Source: Apricaphanius iberus (taxonomy: Eukaryota > Chordata > Actinopteri > Cyprinodontiformes > Aphaniidae). From it: a stretch of DNA of 64,000 bases. The position numbers and the translations under genes are program-made. The notes beneath the pieces are model-generated. The model was not told the origin of the DNA. It did not search any database and saw nothing but the letters and a program-made list of their open reading frames with translations. Below are positions 23,148-35,000 of the stretch, one piece after another (positions within the stretch are counted from its first letter, which is position 1; each line of letters begins with the position of its first letter). The DNA is taken from assembly GCA_028564705.1 (NCBI GenBank), contig JAPXFQ010001300.1, positions 45,309-109,308 on the forward strand, written 5' to 3'.

Positions 23148-26100
23148 CTAAGAAAAAGAGACAGAAATCAAAGAAAGAATGCTGTGATAGATAGAGCAAA
23201 GCATTGTTAAAATCAGCAGGTGGGTAATATTTACAGTCTATGGTAATATCACATAATTGCTAACTGACCTGTATCAAAGCAGCAGTTAGGAAGAATACAG
23301 TGAAGAGTGGGCTAGGCAGTATGAGGCCTCCTTTCATCAGATAAATAATGTGCAAAAAGATCAGCTGTCCAGGAAGAACCAAAAGGAGCAGAACCCGAGC
23401 AGATCGGTGGTAACCTGCCACAACAATGCTACACATTGAAATGTTTGTAACTGTAAATTTATGCCCCATTTCCACTAGTGCCAGTATGGTACGCAACGGG
23501 TAGTTTTTGGAGTGTTTCCATTACCTGTGTTCGTTCCGAGCCGACCTCAGCCAACTCCTTTTTTCGGACTACCTCTGCATGGGTTCCAAGGGTGCCGGAG
23601 CGACCCAACACGCCCACCTATGGACTTATTGGTCCGGTAATATGATATCACTCTCACTCTTACACAGCAGCGGTAGCCGCTGACTGTTCTGGAGTTGTTT
23701 AGTTGTTTCAGAGTAAGCTATAGTTTAAAGTTTCAAATAAGCAGCAAACTAGAGTTAAGTGCAAGCAGTCTAAAATTAAAAGGAAATATGAGTGAGTCAT
23801 GAATGATATAGTTTTTAAACAATGTGGGTATCTTGTCAGTATATATACTATTAAATCTGTGCATATAAATAAATATACATTTTCTTAAAAGCGATCTCTT
23901 TAATAAAATAATACTTCAAAGGGGAGTTTAGAGGTGTTCAGAATGAAAGTGCACCCTTTCCTTTACATGTTATATTTAACCTAAAATCATTAAAAAAGAT
24001 AACTTTTTCTGACCACCGTTTATGTTTACATTTTGCAGCCAACAGCGGCGCGCCATTGCAAGTTGCCAAATACTATTCTTGACAACTGCCTGGAGCAACG
24101 AGGCATTTACTGTACAAAATGGAGCACTCAGTTAGTTTAGCTGCTGTGTCTAAGCCCCAGAAATTTCATTATCTTTCTCAGAACAGGAGCGATATTACAA
24201 TATCTAAAACTAGAGTTAGTTTATGTGAAGCCTACAGCAGATGGACACAAATGGAAAAACTTTTACGGCTTCAAAACGTACGCGGCAATGGTGAAGTTTC
24301 TCATGGAGAAAGGAAAGAAAGCTTGCTAACGGCTAAAGTTAGCTGTTGGTAAAACAGCTTTGCAATTCTTGTGTATATGACGTTGTTCCTAGATGCGAGA
24401 GCACTGATTATGACCCATCAACCTCCACACTAAGTACAATCCTCCAGTTCTCGCTCTTTATAGCAGGTTCGCTTTCACCACTGCGGTGAGTGGCTAATAT
24501 AAAGACTTTTCTAGCTAGCTTTCTGTATTGACATAATTCTCCGACCATACTACTAAGTCAAATACACACACAGTGAAATCTGTCAGATGTTTATGTAAAT
24601 TCGAAAGTATAAATTATGACTTTTATAGAGAATATCACCTAAAGAAGTGGAGTATACCGCTCAGCTACCGAAATAAGATGCAGAGAAGACTGGTACAAAA
24701 ACATTACCTTGCCTTTGAATCATATTTTGTTATAATTTATTTTTTTTTTTTTGTATTTTAAACTTATTAGTACAAAATAGCCCTTACCCTTTGAGATTCA
24801 TCGCTGGACATGATGCTGGCTGGTCACAACTACGAAACTGGCATCCAGACGGCACTTTGTTATTGCAACTACAACCTCATAACACTAGATGTTGCTTTGG
24901 TGCCCAAGTTTCATATTCAACCTTTAATGAAGATAGTAGGAATAATAATTCTATTGATTAATTTGCTCCCCAAAAATGCAAAAAGTCTTCTCAATCTTCA
25001 ATGTATTGTTCAGCATGTATCTCAGATAATCATATTTTTACCAAGATGTTGTAAAATCTGGTAGGAAAACATGCTGTGGTGGATGTTTTAGGCTTAATAA
25101 ATGAAACCAAAAACACAATTTTAATGGCAGAGCAGTACTTTTTAATTTAAGATTTTTCAATGCAGTATTTATTCTATTCATTTTTGTGTCAAAATATGGT
25201 TCCCCTGGCTAACATTATTAAACAAAGGCCAAACCCTACTTATTTTACAGGATTAAAGATTCATATTAGAGGGTGAATATTTTCAGAAACACTTGGAGGT
25301 AGGGCTGGGCGATATGGCTTAAAAATTAAATCTCAGGTTTTATTCTTATCCAAATCCGATTTCAGCTTTTAATAAAAAAAATTCCTGCCTGTTTTTTTCG
25401 TAAAAAGAAATTGCAAGTGATACAAAAATTTTTCTAAAAACTGCTTTTATTGCAATCACCCTGTCCTGGAGCTGACTTAATTTAATGTCCAACTAAGAAC
25501 AAGGTGCAAAAGTGTCCTTGATTTAAAACAAGATGGCTATGATAGTCTAAGATAAAAAAATCTCTTTTTTCAAAAAATTAAATCTTCATAAACAAAAGAG
25601 AGATGCATTTTGCTGGAGCTTTTGTTAAGCTAAGCCCGCCCATAACTGTTCTTTTGAGATGGTAATGGAAACACAACCTACCCGTTCCAGGCCATACTGA
25701 CCCATTCCATTCTGTACCGTACTGGCCCTAGTGGAAATGGGGCATTAGTTTTAACAAATTTACTTTCACATTAACTTTCAATTACTAATTATAGGAGGGA
25801 AAAAAACACACAAAAACAATAACATTAAAACATTAGGTGCTTCCACAAAAAGAAGCAAGCAAAAGGTTTCCCCTATTGGAACTTCAGGGTAATTTTACTG
25901 GAACTTCATGGTATGCAAGTGTCTCCTCTAGACCTTGACGGCCTAACAGTGCCGTTTTCCCAGCAAATTTCCGGTACCAACTTTGGCTGTACTTTGAAAT
26001 CGCTCAAGAAAGTTGCTGGGTGGGATTTGTGATTAAGTTATGCTGATGGGTTGTCACTCAAAGTGAAATTATATCACCAGATGTCGCGACACAAACAGAG

Positions 26101-28978
26101 TTTGTAAAAATCAAAGAGTTGCTGGCAAAACAGTTTATAACAGCACAGCAAACAGAAATGCTGCAATCATCGCTGTTTCTTCCTTTATTGAATTCTTAAT
26201 GTTCTCTGCTACTGTGAGCACTTTTTGGAGCTGATTAATGATCCTTCTCATTGTTGAAATGGACGTTATATGTGGATGTCTTTAAAGGGCCAATTATATA
26301 TGGAGACATGACCTGTGCGAGGACTGGGCAGACTGATTTACCCTGCCTAATGAGAGCCCAGGTAAAAATACCCTGAAATTCCAATAATAGAAATGTGTCA
26401 AAAGTTACATGTTTAGTCCCACTGGTTAGATGTTCTGATGCAACAGACAGATGTCAGATATATGATGCATATAAAAATACTGTAATAACAAAACCTGAGG
26501 TGAAGAAAGTTTGAAAGGGGTTGAAGCAGCTTCTGGAACCCACAGGAAGCTCTCCAGGAGAGTAATTTAAATGCAGATGAGTTGAAATGCGGCTAGATTG
26601 TATGGACACCAGGTTCCCTCCAACACCTCAAGAGGAAAACCAAAGCAGATGAATTGTTAACAGAAAAATAAGGTCTTAACCTGTCACATATTCTGCTAGA
26701 GCTTGCCCATACCTGTTATTTATATTTCTAGTCATAGTCATAGTCCTAGACCTGAGACACTTTCAGGACTTTTCGTAGACTTAAAGTGCATTCTCAATCA
26801 ATACGTTTTGATGCAGAGCTAAATCACGCTTTTTGGAGTAATCAGACTACGGTCTTGTCCCCTGATTGTTGCTGATTGTCTGATACAATCTGCCCAGAGT
26901 GAGGTATGTGTAATGAATAAATGTACCAGTTGAAGCAGTGTTTTAGAATTAAATTGTCCCGACTGTTTTATTTACTCATGGAATTCTTTGCATGTTGGAT
27001 ATGGAATTAACGCCAGTGCATGGCAGCGCTGCACAGCTTGCTCTTTGTTCCATCTATGAACAGATCAAAACCATCCAATAGGCAGCAGCTCGGGGAGAAT
27101 GTCAGATGAAAGAAAGACAGTATTTGAAGCATCACACCACTTGGTTTAAGTATGCTTATTAGTTGTTTGAAAAACATTGAAAACCAGTCATTTTCATAAA
27201 TCTATGAAATCCCACCAGATGTCCCAGACAGAATGTAAAAAGTGGACATGTCTTTCTAATTAAAATTAAATGATAAGAATCTGATTTAACACTCGAATGC
27301 TGTGCTCTAATCTCCTACTCTTTGGGAAAGAAAAATTTGTACCATTTTACATGACTTCTTTTGTTTGTTTGTTTTCATGGCAGGAATGCCTCCTCTCTTT
27401 TTATGGCCATCCATTTTGTTGTTCCTGCTTTTGACACTAGTCTCATCAGAACTGAGACCTGGGCACTGCAGGTAACACCTTTTGCTGGATGTAGAGGATT
27501 TTTTGTTGTTGAGATATGGTAAAAAATGATGATAAAAACTATATGATAAAAAATTTATATGATAAAACGGGAGAATACAAACACAAGGAGAGAGCAAAAG
27601 AAGTCTTCTGACACATAGGGTTGGAATTATGTCTGGTTTACATGTCCATCAATAATTTTGATAAATATTTACAAATTAATTTAATTATTGATGATCAACC
27701 TTACACATAAAGCATTTTGTCAATGAATCCAATCTATTCTACAGCATGCAACAGCAACAAACTAAACTACTAAAGCAGCAGTATTCAAATACATTTAAAA
27801 GAGGTCAAGTCAGAGAAATTCTCTTCAGGCCAAGGTCTGGAAGATATATTTTTATGTAGCTTATTACTTTAACTTCTTGATTTGCCTATCACATGAGTTA
27901 AATTCCAATTCAAATACTTTCTGACAAAATTTTCAAGAAACAGAGTGCTTAACATGTGATTTCTTATATTTGTAATCTTCTCTCATTTAATGAATAAAAG
28001 TAGGATTACGTCAAATAAAAAATAAATAACACATGGCAACTGTCCATGTTGACAAATTATTAACTTCAGAAAAGATAAACATCTGAACAATTCCTTTTTC
28101 GTTTTCAGTGTCAAATGCCTGTTTCTGTCCTTTTTGCAGCCTGTAGCGTTCATTCATTTGGTACCTAATCCTCCCTTTCTCCAACGGTTTCTCATATCTC
28201 CCCCTGTTTTGCCCCTACGTCTCTACCAGGTTTTTTCCCTTTTCTGTTTCATTTTTGCTGCCTGTCACCCCATGCGTAAGAAATTTTTAACGCATTTTAT
28301 CCGCACGTATTCATGCACCGCAGCCTTCCAGCGCTGGTGCGCAGAGAAAGGCGCAGATCCCATTTCATGTCCGCTAAGCCACATGCTGTCATTCCTCCAG
28401 CAGCTGATGGACAGAAATTTTGTTTTCCATACAGTTAAAACTTATGCTGCAGCTATTTCTTTCTGTCTTGAAGGTTTTGGTGACAGAACGGTCTCATCTA
28501 CTCTGTCCCGTTCGTGTGCTCTCGGGTTACGAGGCGCACACAGCTGCACTGCGCTGCTTCTAGTGTCTGTTTGTGCATTACAGAGGAAACTTGTATTTCC
28601 TCTGTGCTCGATCCTCCAGAGAATCTCAGAACTCAAAGAGCTGTGGAGGATTTCATCTGCAAGGAGGGATGATGGTGGTGCGCTGCAGCTTCCTGGTCAT
28701 CACCGTGTTAATTTATCTATTTCTATCTGAGAGACATTTCCACTTTCTCCATGATCCATTCTCTTATCGGTGTTCTATCAGAATTATGTTTTTTTATTTT
28801 TTTCTGATAATTCAAACTTATGTGTTCAGTCATTATTCATACTAAAAATCCATGTGAAGAAAATTCTCACTTTTCTCAGGTCAAATATTTATGTGGGATT
28901 AAAATGTGATTAATTTCGATTAATTAATTACAAAGCCTGTAATTAATTAGATTAAAATTTGTAATCGAGTCCCGGCCG

Positions 28979-29014
<36 letters not shown>

Positions 29015-32000
29015 TTCTCTCACACTCCTATTCATCTGCTCTTCAGTGTGGCAAAGTTTTCTGGACTGGCTGGAATGCAGAGTGCTTATTGGCTTGTCAG
29101 TATCATGTGGTACTAAAACTTGCAAGCGATTGGTCTGTGAGTTTCCATGGACCCTACTCTTCTGTAAAGACTGCAAAAGCTGTGGTGGTCAACCAGAAGC
29201 ACTCAATAAGGTTTTAAACGGGAAACTCCATTTTAGCATTAGATCCAGGTCTACATGAGACAGCAGTTCGGCCCAGACCTGGAGCAAGGTCCACTTAGTG
29301 ACCTCTGTACTAAACAATGTTAAAGAATGAATATGTAAATGAGAAAGACAATGAGTATCAGCATTACTTGGAAATCACTGATTTATCATACGGGGGCTTT
29401 CTTTGTGTGTAGTTTGAACAAAGGGAAAATGTGTTTCATCATGAGAGTGATGCTATGCAGTTACCTTCTCCACGTGAGATAATTTATAAAATTGTAATGC
29501 TTATTTTTGTGGTCATGTTATGACCAAAGGAGGGAATGTTGTAGTAATTATTATTGAAGTTATAGGCTTTTTTATTTATTACTCACAGTACCTAGATAGA
29601 AAATTAGTAAACTGAACATTGCTTATTTATGTTGAATTAGTGCTGAGGTATGCTGATGCATTTACAAGTTTGATTCTGTTACTCAGTGTCTGGATAAAAT
29701 ATTGTTTAGCTGTTCTGATTTGATACATGTACTGCAAGAAGCTAGTTATCTCATATGACACATCCCGTGTTACCACATGACAGATTTTGTGTTTGCTGAC
29801 ATATCCAATGATTGGTCTTGTGATTATGCTCTGATGCATATAGCATAGTGTTAGTTATCTTACCAGGACTGTATGATGTGTTTTGTTCTCCCAGAGCTCA
29901 GTAATGAATCAGTCAGAAGCTGATCCAATAGGGTGTGGCTGATCACTACACATACCCATGCATCTGTGCTGAAGCTTCAGAGCTCCCTATAGACTCTCCA
30001 TGAGCATGTAAAATAAACTTTTGTAAAGAACATCCTGATCTTTACAAAAGATCAGGATGATCCTTTTTTCTCTCATCCAAGGCCTCTCAGACACCCACTG
30101 TTTTCCACCACAACCTCCCATAACCAAAACCTTTCATATTCATAAGCAGATGTGACTAAGCAGCTTAAGAACCTGAATGCTTAGAATTTCCCCACCCAGA
30201 CGTTGTGTATTCTGCCACTCTTAAGCCGTTCTCAAATTGATGTTCATGAATATTCGTGGACAATTCCATTGAGTTTTTGACATGAGTTGTGTTTTCAAAT
30301 ACAACACCTTTTTATTGGAACATTGCCTTTTGACTGCTTTCACACTGCGGTCAACATATGTAATTTCCCCAAACAATGTAATTTTTGCAAAGAGGCCCGA
30401 CAAAACAACAGAAGAGTGCTTGTCTGTTTTTTACCTTCCCAAGATGGAGGCGCGTGAACATCGCAAGGCTCAGTGTCTCTCCAGAATCTGCTATTTAATA
30501 TTTTTAAGGGACGGCCCAATGCAATGCATGGAGGCAGTGCAAATCCATTGCAAAGCAATGTATTGCACTGCCTCCATGCAATTGCATGGGCAGTCCCATT
30601 AAGGGACGGCCCAATGCAATGCATGGAGGCAGTGCAAATCCATTGCAAAGCAATGTATTGCACTGCCTCCATGCAATTGCATGGGCAGTCCCTTATTACT
30701 ATTCACTTCTAAACGGACTCTTTATTCTTTCACCGTTAATGCGGGTCGTACCGTAGCGTGCACCCCCACAATATATACATCAAAACGACCGGCTCGATCG
30801 TGTGAGGTGTGCTATTACTTTTATTGGCGATTGGAGTTACCATGGCGACGTAATTAGCGAAGAACCACCCCCAAAAACACCCATTGGAAATGAATGGAAA
30901 AACGGCCCAAAATCATGAAAAATCCACTATTTTTGAAGATTTACTGTGTAGCCATACAATAACTTAGCAACACCATTCGAAATCCAGATTGTAGCCACGT
31001 CCGTGCTGTGTTCAGCATTGAAGACCGCATGTCGATAGCTGTTACGGTTTTGTCACAATTTGACTTTGTTCGACCCAAAGTTTGCCCCAAATCGACATTT
31101 TTAGAGTGGAGCAGCTCGTTAAGCAGAGTGTGGAGTGATGAACTTTTGGAAGGTCCTCATAAAAATTTAACTCGACGTCACGGCCACATATTTCGCACTA
31201 GTGACATGATTTTCGGTCATGAAATAGAGCCGCCCTTTGTGATTCTCAGGATCATTTCAAAATTTCCCTATGTCGCACGGTTTTCTCTCAGCGAGCTCTA
31301 GATCGCTCAAAGTGGAACCCAGTTTTAGGGCTTTTCTCCTATAGTTTATCATTGTGGCTGGTCAGGATTATCTCAGCCAGAGAGATGTTCTTAGTCATTT
31401 TTCTCTCGCTCCCTCTCGGACTGTGAATAAGGTAGAGACTTCTGCTTTGGCATGAACGAAGAGAAATGATACATCTCGCTCACACTTCAAGAATTTTTCC
31501 GATACCTTGTACGGTTTTCGAATGGGAACGATTTGTTCGGCGCACTTTTTAATGAAAAAGTCTAAATCTAAGCTCTTAATCATCTAAAGTGTCTGCAGCT
31601 GCTGCAGTTTTCACTCACACTTGTTGCTGGGGAAACGGAGCACCTTTGATCAGAGTTCACTAAAGTTCATTCCACAGTATATACACATTGAAGCCTATTA
31701 AACCCCACTTAAACACAGGTTATGCTATGCAGTACTATAGAGAGAAGTACTACAAACAAGTCCATGTGTCAGTCCATCTGTCTTTGTCTTTCTGACCATG
31801 TCTCTGTCTTTCTCAGTCCCCCTGTCTGCCTGTACCATTTCATCTGTGAATAAGATAGAGAGTTGTGCTTTGAAATAATTGAACACAAAGGATAAATATC
31901 GCTAACACTCCAATAATTTTCCTGATAGCTGCTATAGTTTTCGAATGGGAAAGGTTCGTTCGCAGCTGTTTAACACTCTGAACATGGAGAGGAGACAACA

Positions 32001-35000
32001 GAACATATGGCCTAAAACTCAATGTTGTATGTATGTTTGGATGGCGTAGTGGTTAAGGAAGAGGGTTTGCATCCCAGAGGTACTGGGTTCAAATCCAGGA
32101 GCGAGCAGCAAATAATTTTTCTTTGCTGAAAGCTGAACTGGGAGACGAGACAACAGATCATATGGCCTAAAACTCAATGCTGTATAACTGATGTTGTAGT
32201 GTAACTGTTAAGGAACAGGAATACAATGCAAGAGGTAGTGGGTTTGAATCCCAGGGGGAGCAGATTTTTTTTTTTTCTTGTTTGAAAGCTGGAACCAAAA
32301 TCCCTATGTTATACACAGTACTACATTGCACTTGTATGCATTTTAGTTGATTTCAGCTTTTCCAGTATATTTTCATACTAATCCTACTAATACTAATGAC
32401 AACATGTTAGCTAGCATTAGCATGCTAGTTAGCATTATCATGCTAGCTGTTGTTAGCATTTTAGCTAATTTTAGCTTTTTGACTATATTTTTGTACTGAA
32501 TGGGATTATAGTAATGCCAACATGTTAGCTAGCATTAGCATGATAGTTAGCATTAGCATGCTAGCTGTTGTTAGCATTTTAGCTAATTTTAGCTTTTTGA
32601 CTATATTTTTTTACTGAATGGGTTTATAGTATTGCCAACATGTTAGCTAGCATTAGCATGCTAGTTAGCATTAGCATGCTAGCTGTTGTTAGCATTTTAG
32701 CTAATTTTAGCTTTTTGACTATATTTTGGTACTGAATGGGTTTATAGTAATGCCAACATGTTAGCTAACATTAGCATTAGCATGCTAGTTAGCATTAGCA
32801 TGCACACCGTGGCCGTCCCTTCTCTAAATTTCCTGAAATTTTCTAGTTTTATCTACTCTTGACTGGATTATTTATCCTGAATAACATTGCTGACCTACAG
32901 CAGACAAGAGCTTCTGAACATTTGGACTTAAAACTCCAATAGTTTTATTGCAGATCTCCGACTCATCCCAGAGATCTCCAGAGCACTGGAGGCTGCCCAC
33001 CCTTCCTGGCTGGGCGGAAGTGCACGCAGGCGGTGCCAAGAATGTAAAAAAAAAGGCGGAGTAGACAGGGAGGACTACGAGCTAAGCTAAAGCTAACACC
33101 GCACCGGCTACCTCTACCCCGCATCTTCCTCACCAATGTACGTTCCCTGGCAAACAAAAGGGAGGTGGAGATCTGTGCATGTATATTAACAATGCTTGGT
33201 GCACAAACTCTACTACTACTGAGAGTCACTGCTCACCTAATGTGAAGTTTGTAATGGTCAAATGCAGACCTTATTATCCCTCAACAGAACTCAGTTCCAT
33301 TATACTCACTGCAGTGCACATCTCCCTTAATGCTAGTGCTAGGTAGGCTATGAAACAACTTTATGCAGCCATTAGCAAATACCAGACTAAACACCCTGAG
33401 GCTGCTTTTATTGTTGCTGGAACTTCAACCACTCCAACTTAAAGACAGTCCTCCACAGATTCCACCAACATGTCTACTGTCACACCAGAGATTTTGGACC
33501 ATGTTTATTCCAACCTGGCTGGAGCCTACAAAGCAACACCCCTCCCCCACATTGGACAATCAGACCATCTATCCCTGTTCCTCACAGCTCCGTACTCACC
33601 ACTCATCCAACGTGTAGAACCTTCTGTGAGGACAATTAAAGTGTGGCCAGAGGAAACTAAGGATGGGTATTGTTTAGGTTTTATCCAATGCTGGTGCCAA
33701 ACCGGTACTTTTGAAACTGTGCCGGTGCTTAAATGGTGCTTGAAATGGTGCTTAAAGAATGGAAAACATAAAAACTTTGTCTAAAAACGTTCTTATTTTT
33801 AAATGTTTTGTAGGGCTTTCAAACAATAAAAAATATGACCTAAGTAATCACAGGGTAGCCGTGAACTAATAACCATTCCTAAATATGACCAAAAAAACTA
33901 CAATTTTCAGTGTATAAAAAGGACAAATTTAGATGCAGTTGCTAAGTTTAAAAATGAAATATAGGAAAGAACCAATTAAATGTTTGTTTTGAACTCCACA
34001 ATCACATTTGCAATGTATGTTTGGTTTCATATGAAAAATAATAACTAATGGAGCTAAAACTAACTAACTAACTAAATATATCAATAAACTTAACACTTGG
34101 ATATCAGAAGTCTGTATTAAACATCACATGAATCAAATGTAATATACACTTGGTATTCAAATGTCACAATTGACCATTTTTCCAAAAGAAAACACTCAGC
34201 AGATTCTCCAGTTCATCACAACAGGAAATAGATGCTCTTACTGTGAAGATGTACATAGCTACTTCAGCTAAAGGTTAGCACTAATTTAAGTCCAAAAACA
34301 TCACTTTAACTGAATAATTTCCTATTTTTAATGCAGCTGTAACTCACTATGAAATATCCTAAAGCTATACAGTGAGCCAACATGCATAAATCCACATAAA
34401 TACGGAGCATTTACACTCTGCACTGCATACAGAGAGCTGACATCTGAAGCGGACGGATAATTCACGCAGACAACTTATGAACTTATATCACCACAAAGCC
34501 AATACGCCAATAATAATATATTCAGACGTCATTTAGAACCACAGTCACATGTTGCTGCACAACAAGCCGCAGTTTGGCTGGTTATGAAGGAGAACTGATG
34601 TCTTGCGAGTTGAATTATAAACAGGGCAGAGTTCTGTGCATGCGTTAATTGCATAACATTCTTTTAAAAGAGTTAATTCTATGCATTAATCAATCTGCAT
34701 TGGTACTAAATTTTAGGTGTTTTTTTTTGAAAAACGATAGCCATTTTTACTTTTAGCTCTCAACTAGAAACAGCGGGAATTTATCACACCGCTAAGCAGT
34801 GCAGGGAGAAGGTTAAAAAACTTAAACAGGACTACAAAAAAATAAAGGACCACAACAACCAGAGTGGGGTGAATTGCAAACCAGTAAGTGGTTCGACACC
34901 CTGGACCTCATCTTAGGCAACAGACCTGCCTACTCTGGCAACGCAGGGACAAAGGACTCCTGCGCGGGGCTTTTGGAGGCCATCGTCCGCGGTGAGAGCA

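Larger units (their letters stand above)
30506..32821. mobile_element. hairpin-bearing element with AAGGGACGGCC inverted ends
   Basis: The left end AAGGGACGGCC (30506, again at 30601) has its complement GGCCGTCCCTT at 32811-32821. The left end consists of two tandem copies of a self-complementary unit. The interior carries duplicated tRNA-like segments and a 118-bp minisatellite. No transposase seen; target duplication not clear. It may be a compound of several repeats. Confidence 0.5.

Noticed and set aside
27307..27597. Candidate missing SLC41 exon
   Set aside because: Sequence does not match the family; the true exon was found at 26495-26626 with matching phase.
28134..28730. 198-codon frame as a complete protein
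   Set aside because: Only the central part matches a DIRS-type recombinase N-terminus; the start and end are non-homologous run-on sequence.
30340..30712. Overlapping frames of about 80-110 codons on both strands
   Set aside because: Result of the tandem palindromes, which are open on both strands by symmetry.
32042..32096. Functional tRNA gene
   Set aside because: A and B boxes present but no credible acceptor, D and anticodon stems; a duplicated SINE-like remnant fits better.
32401..32803. CRISPR-like array
   Set aside because: Whole 118-bp units are repeated, with no unique spacers; eukaryotic minisatellite.
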